A stretch of 64,000 bases of DNA, taken from contig CM034397.1 of NCBI GenBank assembly GCA_019925095.2, forward strand, positions 4,235,763-4,299,762, in the 5' to 3' direction. Positions within the stretch are counted from its first letter, which is position 1; every line of letters begins with the position of its first letter. Below are positions 48,368 through 63,300 of this stretch, piece by piece. Position numbers and translations under genes: made by a program. The notes under the pieces are model-generated. The model saw nothing but the letters and a program-made list of their open reading frames with translations, made no database searches and was not told where the DNA came from. The DNA comes from Dendrolimus kikuchii (taxonomy: Eukaryota > Arthropoda > Insecta > Lepidoptera > Lasiocampidae).

Positions 48368-51300
48368 TCATTCACTTCCACGTAAATAAGAAAAGTCACC
48401 GGTGAGAGCGGCGTCCACTTTGTCCATGATGGCGTCGAGAAGCGCCAACGAAACCACGTCGTCGGGGTCCTTCGCCAGGGCCGTGTGCAGGAAGTGGGCG
48501 GCCTCGGCCTCCCGGCTCAGTAGGGCCAAACAGAGGCCTATGGCCGCGTACGTCTGGGGCCGACCGGGCCTGAGGGCCAAGGCCCGCTCGTGCCACTGGA
48601 GGCCTTCCAGGGGCTGCCCTGACACGCGACACGCGTGCCCCAAGGCGTCCAACGTTGCAGCCCATCTGGGGCTTAGCTGGAGTACAAACACAAAACTGTT
48701 GCTATTTTCGTATTATTCGTCAACTCTTTCACTGTTTGGGACAGAGTAATTTTTTAAAATATTTATCATTCTTTCTAATTAGAGATTTTTAGTCATTATC
48801 GTCATCCCAGTTTAAATCTCAGTTACGTGCGGAGCGTTCATTTCAATTCCTGACCAAAGTTATTGATTTTACAAAAATCTAATGACACCCACTCTAGATG
48901 TCATCAAAATCTGTTGACTGAGACACACAGTGTTGTTAGAAGAAAGCATAGTAAATATTTGCCTCTTTACACTATCTATGGTCTAAGACTTACCCATTTG
49001 TCCTTGGTTTTATACCTTTCTCTTTCACTCACCAGCATGACATCTCTTTCCTTGATATGATAGATGTCAGATAGCTGTCAATTCATATAGTCTTCCACAC
49101 ACCAGCAAGAAACTTGCTGCAACACTGTGTGTCTCAGTCAACACATAATACCTGTTTTGTTGGAATGCAAAACAGTTATATTATGTGTCTCTGTCGACAC
49201 ACAGTGTTGTTAGAAGACCTGTTTGTTATCTGCTGGTGAAAACACAAGTAATACAATGCATATGATGATTAGAGATTTAAAATATTTCTCAAAGTATATC
49301 CGATTTACTTTAAGAATTTTAATTTGTCTGTGAAGGAAAATAAAAAAAAAATTAATACTAATAACCTCACAATTTATCAATTTCCAACAATATTGATTTA
49401 TATTATTATATGGATAATAGTCTCTCCCTGTCTCCCTAGGTTTGCTGGAAGAAAACTCTCTTTGGAGTTGTTAATCTTGTTTTGGTACATCACCACTCTC
49501 TGTAGTTTTATATGTAACTACTTTGTGTACAATAAAGAAAGAAAAAATAATAATCCTCCTATCTGAAATCAATTATTATTTTAAAGAAAATGTTGATTAG
49601 ATGATAAGATCTCAAGGTTCCTTGGTAAAGAACTTATCTTATGAATCTTCCATTAAAAATGGAAAACCTAAAGGTAAACATAACTAAAGAGCCTTAATAA
49701 TAACTAAAATTAGTTTATAGCTAATCTTGACTAGGTCTGATATCATTAATAGAAACATCTGTATGTTTCAATACTTATAAGATTCCTCTAATATCTCTTG
49801 TACTGGTCATTTTATAACTAACATCTTGTATCAACATCTAGCTAATAGATATATATGTAGAGTAGTATTAATCTCTCCCCCCCCCCCCTTTTTTTTATAG
49901 AGTACTATATTGTATATTTACAAAAAATATTATATACAATGTCTCTGAAAACAGTAATTATGGTTCTTTAAGCAATTTTTATCTTTCAAGATAATGATAG
50001 AAATGTATAAACTTGTACTCATTCTCTATCTAGGCTTTTTGACCTTTCAGATACTGTTATAAAATGTTTAATGTGTGTTACAGGACAAAACAATAATTTC
50101 GGTGTTTCCGTAACATCCAGCTAGACTGCTTATTATTTTATTTATAATCTTGTTATTACACAAAGTTGTGGCTACCAGCCGATTGTTTTGATTGTCTGGG
50201 GATGCCCTGGTGTCAACAGATCATAGATTCTACAGCCTGAGGTAAGTAATAGTAGTGACTATCCAGCTACTAATATGAAATTATATATACTTATATATAT
50301 ATAATTTTATTTATTTATTTTAATTTTGTCAAATAGAAATGCTAATATTCTAGACAAATAGCATTTTAAATTTCTGGTTTAACAAGTGAAATGGTCTTAA
50401 GTATTTGATGATCATCTTACATCTCTGATAATGTTATTATATGATAGATAGAAAACACTTTAATTTACACCATTTCAAAAAACTTAAGAACTAGTAATAT
50501 ATGATAGCCTTTTAAAATTTATTTTTGGCAATGTCTATTGTAGATATATAGTAATTGTAGTTGTAAGTATTATTAAGTAGGTGTCTGCCAACTACTTTGA
50601 TAAGTCTTGCCATTTGTGATTCAGTAAGAGACTTGATCATTCAAACTCTAACTTTTTAAGCAAAAAGGGGCAATCTGTCTGTCTGTCCATCTACTGAGAT
50701 CTTCCTCCTGTCTTAAATGAGAATTGTTAATAATCTTTGCTTTCAAGTTTGGCCTCCGAAAGCCCTTGGTCTATTCTGGTATTAATAAAAGGAAATTTCC
50801 TTTAACCTGGTTCAAGTAAGACAGTATTCTATTAGGCTGGGTGGGGAAAATTGCCAAGCCCAGCCGAAAGTCTCATTTCTACCGAATACATTGTAGAAAA
50901 ATGAGCACACCTGTCTGGGGCCATTCATCACATACTTTGATGAAAATAAGTTCATGCCTTGGACGCTCCAAATTTTGAACATAGCCTTCATGGCCTGGAG
51001 CAGAAGAAGCCACTTCAGAACTTTAGGACCATTTGGCATCTGGCTTCTCGTTCAGTTTAGCTTCCCCGAGAGCTAAGTGGCAGAGAAAGAGAGTTATGCT
51101 CCATTGTTCTGTGAGATTCAACAATATGGTAAGCATCTTTATTTATTTACTTTTTTAGGTAAAGGGATTACGTCCTTTTCTCACCATGTATGTACAATAT
51201 GCACCTCTTTGAGTCATACACTGACTATTTATTCTTACAAACATAGTATACATCTCGTTCCTCTTTGAACTTCAAGAAATTGGTTACAGGCCCACTTTCC

Positions 51301-54300
51301 AATCAGTGAGCAAATCCTGTTTAGCTGAGCACCTCAACCTGAATTTGAGGTCAAAAGACTGAATAATACAGCTATTTGAGTACTGGTTCTGAGCCCTGCT
51401 CTCCTTTGATCAACTTTATTTCAGGTCTTGCTAAACAGTAGGGTTAGATATTCCCTCTTGGCCTGCTCTGTTTGAATAATTTTAGGAACATTTGCATAGT
51501 GATTGTGAAGCCAATTCTTTAAAATTGCATAGTATGCAAGATCTCAATTTAGTCATAACCCCTTTAGGAGTAGTAATATATCTATTCCACATGTTTGAAA
51601 TCAGAAATGTTATTTTTAGTTATGGTTTTTAGGACAATTTCACTCTGCCTCGCCTGGTGTCCCAGACAGTTATAACAATAGGAAAACAGACCTTAGACAT
51701 TGGAGCAAATAATTTGATCACACCTGAGATTTAATGCTCACATGATGGCAATTGTAAGATAGACTTTTTGATAACTTATATGCCATCCTCGTATCGAACA
51801 TTCTCAGAGTTTCTGCAACTTGAGAATCAAGGACCTTCCGTCCTGACTGATTCTAGAGTAACTGGATATGGTGTCTATAGGATTTCTGCAATCCAATTTG
51901 CTATAATAGCAAATATTTTTGTGCCAAATGTTAAGCCACAAAGCAAGAGCAATAAAGAGGGGAGTTTCCAGTCTTTAAACATCAATTGAGATACTTCTTA
52001 TCATCTTACAGAATGTCACAGTCTCATAGCATAGACACTTATGATATTATAAGTTTGTATAAATAAGGTTTAAAATTAGTATACAAATAGACCACTACTT
52101 TGCTGTCTTAAGATTAATCAAACTATCTCTTATGTTATTATAATAGTAAGATGATAAGCTGTTGTTTTAACCCCTGCTCTCTTATATGTAATTAATACAA
52201 TTACTTATTGTAATGTGTAACTAAATGTTTGCTGAAAATCTTGCTATAAACCACTCGGAGGAATGTCCGGATGAGGTTTAGCTATTGGTAAGTGAAAATA
52301 TGCCTGTTGAATGTTTGTTGTCACTAACCAATGTGTCTTAACTTTAATTAATCTCTTTATTTGTAATATAAAATGTTTTACAATATATTACATATGAATT
52401 GAGACCTCTGAGGTCCAAGAGGGCAGAAATCAACATCTGACTTCTTTATCAAAAACCATCTGAATGCAGCTCTTTGGATGGAGTCTGTTATATTCACTAC
52501 TTTTAATAGGTGAACTATCTCTTTTCTCATTATGTGTATTGTGTAGTCTAAACAATTTACACTAAGATTTATAGGCTTGGCTGTATAATTAGTAAGGCTT
52601 AGATCACTTGTCATATAAGACATTAGATGTGTTACTTTTTAACTTAAAGTACGTACTTGTCTTTAAATTTTAATCACCCTTGTAAGCCACTCAATGATGC
52701 TTTAATAAGTTGTACAACATCAGGACAAAAATATAGTCTTGACTACAAATAATTTGCAATGTAGTCTCTAATATTTAATTATGGGACATTGGTCCCACTG
52801 ACTTTATTAATCCTGTCAATAAGTAATGTAAAAATTACTAGGCTTTGGTGAAAATCAGTTGTGGTGCCTCCTGTGAGGACTTAATTTACAAGCCCTCGTT
52901 TACAAGACCAATGTTCAGGTGGGTTATAGTCACATGGCACATCTATGTACCATGAACAGATCCAAACTTTCTTTAATATAGGTTAGAAGGCTATAACCAC
53001 CCAAAGTTATCTTTATATCTCAAATAATAAATAAATGGGCCGACTATCTATACACACCCCAGTGTTTTATCACTGAATTAAAGAAGCTGTTCAACTTCAG
53101 CCAGCAGCAGCTGGATGTTTATCCAGCTATAGCCTTTGTTCAGAAATTGTCATTGTTCTAGAATATTATAAAAAACAAATTTGTCCACAATGGTTCTGCA
53201 CCGATAAGTGGTCTTCTTTTACAGTGAAATGACAAATGTTATGTCTTAGTACAACACTATTAGCAAGACAAGTTTGTGATAAATGTCCTTTCAATCATAT
53301 TAATTAAAAATCAATTTAATTTTTGACACTAACTCTTGGTTAGCTTAAGTAAACAACCGGTTTACTAACCTCGGTGTTTTATTTCCCCTACTGAGATTTT
53401 CAGTTAGGTGTTAAAACAAGTTCAATCCTGTTTGAAAACTCGTAATTGTACTTACATCTCATGTTCAGTAGAATAAAGCAAAATACTTCCCCCTTCGTCC
53501 GAACTTGAGAAACGAAGATAATTTATCGTAATTGGTTTCACTCGATGTGCTCGTAATAACAGAAATCACCAAAGGCTTAAAGATTTCGAATGTTGCACAT
53601 TCCACTTGGAACACTTACTTGTCGTAGTTTGTACTTATTATAACACAATTAAAAGACGAATGGTAAGTGTTATAATGAAGTACTATATTATTTTCTTGGC
53701 ACTGTGTTGTCAACACTTCAAAATTCTATTAATATTGAATAGTTTTAACACTTTGAAATAATTTACAAATTTTGCAATGTTTTACCGGCAAAATTTTACA
53801 ATGCATATGAATTGACAGCTATCTGACATCTATCATATCAAGGAAAGAGATGTCATGCTGGTGAGTGAAAGAGAAAGGTATAAAACCAAGGACAAATGGG
53901 TAAGTCTTAGACCATAGATAGTGTAAAGAGGCAAATATTTACTATGCTTTCTTCTAACATGGAGTAAACACTGTTTAGAAAATAAAGATTTTAAAAATTA
54001 AAGCATAAATACAGCCCAGGTTTTTGGATGGATAACAGCTAGTTATTTATAATGAAATTTGAAGAATATTATGTACCTTCATTCCCAACTCTGAATCGCC
54101 GTTGATCACCGCAAAAACCTAAAAGAAACATAGATAAAACTAAACTTGCATCATTAATTGTTTGAAAATATTACTAACGATTCTATGATTTTTGAAAAAA
54201 TAAATACATCATTGAAATAATGTTAGGTTTTTGTACTTTATAATTTTAATTGTATATCGTGTTGTTAAATTTTCATAATAAACGAATTGTTATTACATCA

Positions 54301-57300
54301 TCGTGTAACAACTATATAACACCACGATCAAGTGGCAGAAGTGTTAAAAATTCTAAAGTACTGCAAAAATCGAAAATCAATTTTGAATTACCGGTACTAA
54401 AACGACGTCAAAAACTCAGGAATTCACGGTACTTTCGAAACCGGGATATCGCGGTATTGAACCTTACATTATACAGAATGTGAATAATATAAGGTTTCAA
54501 TCGTCTTTTTGCTTCAATAACGTGTTATATTGACAACTGAAATTGTAGAAGAGAGATTTTTAACTATCAAAAAGTAATTATATCAAAACAAATAATGTTG
54601 GTACATCTTAAAATATTCAGAAAAAAAAAATTGTTTCGATACGTTTATTTTTGGAAGGTGCAAAAAAAAAACTTCGCGAATTTCAATTTTCAAGACAGCA
54701 CATAAAGCCGTATACTCGCATGCGAGCAGTAACCGTAACCAAAAATCAAAATGTTCATGTACTCGCGCGAGCTCGAGGCGACAAAGCGAAGATCAATGTC
54801 TGCGTACACATTTATCCGAGCAGGAAAGGAGAAAGAATATAATTTCCTGCGTGGGGTGGCCTGTCGTAAGAGCCACGAAACAACCCACAGCCAGATGGTA
54901 GGGCGTTTGCCTGTCAGAATGGCTACCAACCCTGGCCATAAAAACCTTGAGTTCCGGCATTAGTGGCCAGGCTCCAGTCTCCCTTTAGAGAGAAGCAGCG
55001 CATGTGTAGCACCTTTGTTGTTACAACAAATGTCCACAGGCGATGGTAACCGCTTTTCATCAAGCGGGCTGTATGCCTGTCTGCTGAACTCATACAATTA
55101 AATTTAAAAAAAAAACAACACAGGTCTTTGCCTACTACACCATATCATACCATGAGCTTGCTATGAACGTATCCGGCAAAAATAATAGATTATTACACGA
55201 AAGCTGAAAGTGACCTATTTAGGCATGAGATGGTTTGGCGCATAAGCATAGCGAGGCCGCTAATAGTTCGATTGCTTAAATAGAATACAATATTCTTTAT
55301 TGCATACAGAAAATAATACACATGAGTTATCAATCATTTAACTAGTACAATCGACAGTTTTATCGCCTTTTAAATAGGTCACTTTCAGCAGAGGTTAGTT
55401 AACACTTGTTTTCATTTCGAATATGAGGAAAATAAATAAAAACTGATTAGTTAAACAAAAGCCTACTTCTTTAGTGAAATCAAGCATTAAACGTATTAAA
55501 TCTAATGAACTTCTTCAATATGTTACTGCATCCGCTCGGTTACAGTTACGGCTCGCAGATGAGGAGGCGGCTTTATCGGGGTGGAGGGGCACAACGCGAG
55601 AGCGGTACTCACCCCGCCGTGTTGCGCGTTGGCGGCGTCCAGCGCCTTCAGGAAGAGCGCCTTGGCGGCGTCGGCGTCGCCGCCCGCGAAAGCCGCGACG
55701 CCCGCCTCGTGCGCCAGGTGCGCCTCCCCCACCGCCCCCACCAGCACCGCCCACCCGTCCACGTTCTCCGCCTCGGACTCCTCCGCCGGCTGCTCCCCGG
55801 CGCCCTGACGCCAACCATACAATAGTGGACATCAGAAACAAGAAGATATAGCACATAACGAGCCTTTGCCACCAATTTATCGCAAGCGACATTTGACCAC
55901 ATTTAAACTACAACGGTCAGCAAATAAACCAGGCCACCTTGGGACTCAAACTTGAATATTTTTTTTAAACTTCAAAGTATGGCTATAATATTCGATATGA
56001 TAGTGTCGAATAAATATTACCTCGTTGTCGTTGTGTAGCTCCGCAGCCCTGGCCAGAAACTTCTCGCACATGGCCGTGTTGTTGAGGAGGGAGCACTCGA
56101 CGGCCACATACATGGGCGGCAGGTGGCAGCCCGCCATCACCTGGCTCGCCTGCAGACGACGCCAGCACAGAGGCGGACACACGTGTTATACAGTGGAACA
56201 CTTACAAGCCAATAGATGGCGCTGTGCATTAATTGAGGTCGCGAACGATTCCCGACACGTATTAAGTACAAAGAGTATACACAAATTTACAACAATAATA
56301 CATAGGCCTAGGCCTGCGAGGCATAACAATAGCTTGCATCCCAGTGGATATCCCCTACATAATAGAAAAATAAAGAATGTACGGAAACTAACGCCATCAA
56401 GTGGTCCAGGAATATCCAAAATTATAATTAGTTTCCATTTAGTGCACTGATACTTCACTTAAAATGGCACTGTACAATATCGTTAAATAAATACATCGAG
56501 CTGACGAGATCTTAAGAGCATAAACGAAACCACAAGTTACGGCCATATTTGGTGAATCTCGCACTTTTACATGAAGTTATATATGAACCATATTTTACTT
56601 TTGGCATAAATTATAAAGTCTTTATATATAAGTTTTTTAAACTGTAATTTTATACCGTCTTTCCCTATATTCCAATTTAGAACAAATTATAACTTATAAG
56701 TACCATCTAGTGGAATGTATAGAATTATCGATGGTAGCGCTATCTATCGGACCGGGTAAATGATATTCTGATATTTTATGACAGAGGCTGATCTATTTTA
56801 CATATAGTGTATAATCTATGCCAACTTCGTTGGAAGATCTTCCTTTGACACGGCAGAGCATTCCGTCTCGCTCCTCCGCCTAATCGGGATATCCTTAAAG
56901 TTATATTAGTTTTTTTTATTGTAGTATAGGTTCGCGTTTGACCACAATCTCGCCCTATGTGGAGCGAAGATGTGGTCTAGGATGGAGCACGTTTACCTAG
57001 AAGATACCTATTCACACGGGACTTGAAGACACCCAAGTTATATGTATCGGGAAAGACAGACTCCGGCAATGAGTTCCATTCCTTTGCGGTGCGTATGATG
57101 AATTACATATATATAGCTCTCAGGGTCTACTTGATTGGTGTGATACCTTGTTTCGTGCGGTAAGTCGGAGTTCCGATAGCCCACTTCCTCCATCTTCCTC
57201 ATCCTCGTATTCTAATTCCATATCCTATTCCTACTGTCTGACTCCTCTATCTCATCCCCCTATCTATACCTTCTCGTCATTCCACCCAAAAGGCTGGCAA

Positions 57301-60300
57301 CGTGTTGGTATCGCCCCAAGTGTCGCAGACGTCTATAGGCGACAGTAACTACTTCTCAGTTGCTGGGCCATCCGCCCATTTGTCACCTTCATAATCTAAA
57401 ATAAACACCTTCAAAAGAATAGGCGTTAAAATAACATCTTATCATCTTACTTGTAAAATATCGTGATAGAAATCTTATCCGTGCAGGATGTAGAAAGAAT
57501 ACAATTCCCTGCGTTAGGGCGGCCTGTCGTAAGAGGCGATAATACATACTACAGCCAGGTGGTAGATTACTTGCCCATCTCGATGGCTAACAGCCCGGGT
57601 CCAGAGTATGTAACCAAACAACATTGTGTTACGGTAACAGCAGTGTATTTGCAGCACCTTTGGTGTTGCAAATGCCTCTAGGCGATGGTAACCGCTTTCC
57701 ATCAGGTAGACTGTCTGCTGAACTCATGCAATAAAAAAAAAAGAATATAATTAAAATTTTGAAAAGCTGTTTAACTAAACATTTGTTGAGATGGACTTTT
57801 TTATGTTTATGACTTAGCAACTAGGCCTTTAAGCCAGGCGCAGTTGCATTGTAGGCTATAATCGACGCCATTCAACGGAGTTCTTGTGAAAACTCGTAAG
57901 GCCACATTTCACTATACAGTTCACATTTCTCACAAAAACACAGTTACTATTCAAAATCTATCAATATCGTAAAAAATTTTTTTTTAGAAAACTGCACAGC
58001 ACAATGTCTCCTTTCAGTTCCCGCCAAAAAAAAAACTGAGATGGACTTTTCTTTCTGCGTCGTGTGGTGATGTGTCCGATGTACCTTGAAGTAGGCGGCC
58101 ATGGCCTGGTCGTGCTCCTTCTCCTGCGCGAAGGAGTGCGCGTACGCGAGCCACACGCAGCCGGCGCCCGGCTCCAGGCTCTTCGCCTTGCTCAGGTAGC
58201 GCCGCGCGAACTCGCTCTTGCCTAACACGGGTTTGTGGACATACTATAATACATCTCTAACAGCGCGCTCCTTTAGTAGCTCACAACGCCCAATATGGTC
58301 TGTCAGCCGTTCCACCTGGCGACCGCGGTCGTTATGGTGGCGTAAACGTCACTAATGACATAATCATTTTCGATCACACAACACTCGCAATGACTCATGT
58401 CAATAGGTGGGTTTAAGTGGGCGCTGACCACAGAGCATTAATTCTCTCTATCTCTTGACATAACAATCGTGGCCAGCCAATAACAGTCGTGGTAGCGTAA
58501 TGGCTAGCTCACTCGTCCCAGACACAGAAGGCGCGGGTTCGATCGTGGCCGGAACGCATGCACCACTTAGGCAGTTTTCTGACCTAATGTGCATATTGTT
58601 ACAATTACCACGTACTAACAACGGTGAAGGAAAACATCGTGATGCAACATCGAGATAACCGATGTGTCAAACCTGCCAAGCCACTTTGGACAAGCGTGGC
58701 GGGTATACTGTCCGTGCCCCCGTAATGGGAGGCCCTAGCTCAGCAGTGGGACATTCATGGGTTGTTATTACATCTCTTGACATGGGAAAGGCGCGATTTT
58801 CAAATCAACCAATGACATTTGTGTATTTCGTCGTTTATGACATCAACACCCCATAATTCGTTTCTCTACAGTTTATGATTGTAACGTCCACAGGCAAGTG
58901 GAACGGGAAAAATCGCGGTCGTGAACGTGGTCGTTGTGAGTCCCTAATGGAACGTAGCCTAAATGGTTCCAGTTTGTACAATACTTTTAAAATGAAAAAA
59001 AAAACATCAGGGGGGCTAATTCAGATCAGCAGATTCCGAAAATACAATTTATAGAATTTTTGTGTTAGAGCATCATGTTAAACTATTGAACGGATTTAAA
59101 TGAAACTCGACATAGAGCTAGCTTATATTCCGGGGCATAACTTAGGATACTTTTTATCCTATTAAATTACATAGTCTCCGTGGCACAGACGAAAATAGCG
59201 AGAAATACATGGCGCTGCGATCGCATTTTTTTTGGAAACTACAATGTATATGAATGCAGCTCATTATAACAAGAGTTAACACTTAAGATGCATTTCATCC
59301 CGATTAATGATGTTGTTTCCTTAGAATGGACTATTAGCCAAAAAGATGGCGCTGCAATCGCCTATTTTAATGCACTAACAAATACCTACGTTGTCATAAA
59401 CAACATGTCATTCTTTGTATTACTTCAAATCAGGTTGGTTTCAACTCACCTCTTCTATGTTTTGCTGGGCAGTTGTCTAGACTATAAATGGACTTAATTA
59501 CTTTATTATTATTATAGGTCATTATATTGAAAAAGCCGAATTAAGTTATTATGTAAGTAAAACAAAACTACTGGCACGCGGCGTGGCCGCGGGGCAATCT
59601 CTCGTTTATATATAAAGGAATGAATGGCTTGGCTTGGCATGGCTTAGAAGAACCTCTTATCATATTACTTTTAAAAGTTATGTCAAAAATCATTTTAATC
59701 ACCGTTTAAACAATATTAAATGCGTCATTTGAGTCGATTTATTTGTACACACTCATTTCATAAGTTTGTACACTCATACCAAATCAATGAGGCTGCAAAT
59801 TAAGTTTTTTTTTTGGCATCATGGCGAAAGCTCGAAGTTTGGCACTAAAAATTAATGTTGTATGAAATGTAATTCTAGCACAGCAAAAAGCTAACCGGTA
59901 ACCTCGTTTACTGAAATTAAACTAAATAAATTCTCAAGACCTGCCATTTCTGAACTCTATAAATACGTCGCTATTTCCTAAAATAAGATTCTTTTTCTTT
60001 TCTTTCAATGAAGTATAAGAAATTAATGCTACCTATAACATAATAATAGCATCCAACGGCGAACCAGGACGTCCAAGCGTTCGGATACGCGTCCACAAGT
60101 GTGTGCGCAAACGCAAAGAGATCCGCACTCCGCTTCAACTCCACGAGACAAGCGGTGCGGACTTCCACACAGCACCAGGGGTCAGCTGAATCTAAAGCGG
60201 CTAGAGCCTCTTTCCAGCGGCAAGCAGCCGTTAGACGCCTACCGCGACAAGCCGCTGCTTCCGCTGTGCGGGAGTACACTTCTTCCGCTTCAGTTGTTAT

Positions 60301-63300
60301 CTGCAAACAGAGTCTCGCTACACAATGGTGTAGTAAATTCGCAAAAGAAAAATTAGGGACCATAGATTTACAGGCTGAACTTTTCAAGTGGGCCTAATCC
60401 GGAACTGTATATGAGATTGCACTGTTTGTTACAACAAATCACTATTTAAATTAAAACCGCTACTATGAAAATGAGAATCAAATTTACTCTGTGTTAATAC
60501 ATATAATACATGATTGTATTCTCTTGGAGAAAACTGTTTACGAAATGGCTCCTGCAATATTTAATAAACTGCTAAAACCTTACCACTTAATATATTTAAA
60601 GTAAGACTAAAAAAAATTACTAATTGACAAATCATATTACTCGACAAACGAATTCCTTAATAAGTTTGAAATTTAATATCAATAAATAATTAATAACAAT
60701 ATTCAAACTAAAGATTAATATGACATACACTAATTGAAATAATATATTATTTAATGAAAATAAGTAATATTTAAATGATGTAATGTACTATAGTAAGTAC
60801 AGTCGCGGAATGAAAATTTACGTCACCTTCACATCGAGTTTTGCTTGCACGAGTACAAGAATCAATACTGGCAACATTTTAATAACTGTTACGTTTATAA
60901 AATATAGACGCGTGAAAAAACAAAATTGCAATGTTGGCAATGACAGCCGCTGAGATTAACAATAAGGAACAAAGAGGATATCATCACTATGCTGAACATA
61001 AATATTAAAACCAATAAAAAGGTTTCACATGACTAAAGAATCTTCTTAGAGAAGATTTTGAAAACTGGCGAATATTTTCATACCACGATTGTACATAAAT
61101 AAATGAAAACTGGTAAAATCATAGTTTGCACATCATTAACTATGGGTACTGGACTATTTTAAGAATAATATCTGTATCTAAATACATTTATGCAAAAATA
61201 AATATTTATTTCATAATAAAACCAAATGCTGTATTATTATACCAAATTATAGTGTAGTTTGTAGGGATCAATTTTTGTAAAGGAATCTCAAACTCTCACT
61301 TTATGTTTTATCAAAATCGGCCCCCAGGTTCCTGTAAATGTTTCTCGCTATTTCATATAGTTCCAGATTTGACCTTGAAGGCCCAGTTGAAGAATACACC
61401 TGTATAATGGGAATCATACCATACATAAACAGCTAAATCTATGAACTGTGTAAAATCGTACTTTGTGAAGTAATAGAAAATATATGGAGTGAAACAAATT
61501 TAAAGTAAGAGTCACTCACAGGATCATCAACGTCAGGGGGTGGGGGCACTGCCGGCGCAGGCGCATATCTGTTCAATCTTTCCCTGTACGCGGCCCGAAG
61601 CAGCGCTCCTTCGGCTGCTCCCAATTGACTGTTTATTGGTAAGGATTCTATTAGTTCTCTTTCTGAAATAGGGATGTGGACACAATGTGTTACAATAAAG
61701 TCTAACATTATTTACATATGAACAGGCGTTAAAATAACATCTCATTATCTTTCTCCTTTTACTTGTACATACTTATGATGTCACAAGTTTGTATGCACAT
61801 ACAAAATCTATGAGGTTGGAATGTTTTTTAATGGTGACCATACACCATGCTGCTGATCAAGTAGAACTGACCGTATGTGGGTGTGGATGGGCATTACAAT
61901 TATAATTATATATAATTGATAAAATAATTCTGTTCACACACACTTATTGCTTATATTCTCGAAAAAAACAACCCACAGCTAGGTGGTAGGGTTTTTGCCG
62001 GACTGGATGGCTACCATCCCTGGTCTAGAGTATGCCGCCATAACAACTTTGAGTTGTGTTCCGGCTTTAGTGACCAGGTTCCAGTGTCCCTTAAGAGGGC
62101 AGCAGCGGATTTGTAGCACCTTTGGTGTTGTAAACGTCCATAGGCGATGGTAACTGCTTTCTATCAAGTGGGCCATCTGCCTGCCTGCTGAACTTATTCA
62201 ATAAAAAAAAAATGGCAAATGAAAAATTCCACCAAACTATCTGGCTTTTTCGGATTATATGTTTTTAAGTACATACATACATACATACATACATACATAA
62301 CTTCACGCCAGTTCCCCTGCGGGGTAGGCACGAACAACAGAGTGCCATTTAGGCTTATTCTTACACACCTCACTTGCCTCTTTGACATTCATAACTCTTG
62401 TCATGCAAGCTTGTCTGTTCTTAAGGCTTCTGACATCACCTTCTGCTAGTACACGATCGATTTGATCATGGAAGGTGTGTCGTGGCCTTCCACGACTTCT
62501 GCATCCATCCACTTTTGCATTGTATATCTGTTTAGTTATTTTTTCATCATGCATTCTTTCCACATGCCCGAACCACCGGAGCATTCCTTTCCTTACCTTC
62601 ACCCCGACACTCTCTTTCAGACCAACTCTCTTTCTTACTTCGGTATTACGAACGCGGTCCGCGAGCGTCACTCCGCAGATTTTTAAGTACCTATATTAAT
62701 TACTCTAACAAAAGCTCAAGCATTTTTTCTGAATTTGTTTAAAAAACCATTTTGTTAAGAGTCTGATTAACATTTCAATCCCATTAATTAATCTGGCGGA
62801 TTTTTTATTTTTCTTTTCCTTAAGTATCTAACTTAAAGATACAAAAATTTCAAAATACCTCGAAGACAATTTTTAATTAAAAAAAACCCATTTAAAAAAA
62901 TTTACGGGTTGGTAAGGAAGGAGGCGCTACCCTTCAGCCAAACCTCCATTTTCTTATTTAGTGTCTTTCAAGGACTATTATAAAATTCTTACACTGCCTC
63001 AAGAACCTACCCTTAATTGTTCATCACATACTATATTGTAGATGAGGAATACCTTGTAACCAGAATCAATAAGTTTTTGGTGACAACTTACTGATGTGTT
63101 GCTGTAAAGTTCTAAATTTAAAAAAATGTGGTTAAAAAATTGCATGCTATATTCAAAAAGGTTTTTTAGTTGAGCGAGTTTAGAGCGCTCTATCACTAGA
63201 AATGAAGTGCCATTTTCCTATGGCGGCTCATTAGAGCAGTATACAGCGAATAGTGTCCTAATTCATTACATTTCAAAAATAATCAAGAAAAGTTAGTGTT

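Noticed and set aside
55474..55902. Several long frames rich in Arg, Pro and Gly
   Set aside because: They are alternative frames of GC-rich CDC16 exon 7 (55804-55613). Only the frame with HEAGVAAF fits the family and the splice phases.
57947..58084. Extension of the CDC16 exon beyond 58085
   Set aside because: The donor at 58084 fits and the following sequence ([10 protein letters not shown]) is unlike the family, whereas splicing to 56149 restores the conserved GCHLPPMY.
62303..62671. 122-codon minus-strand frame as a host gene
   Set aside because: [10 protein letters not shown] and the TATG tail show it is the 3' end of an RTE retrotransposon.
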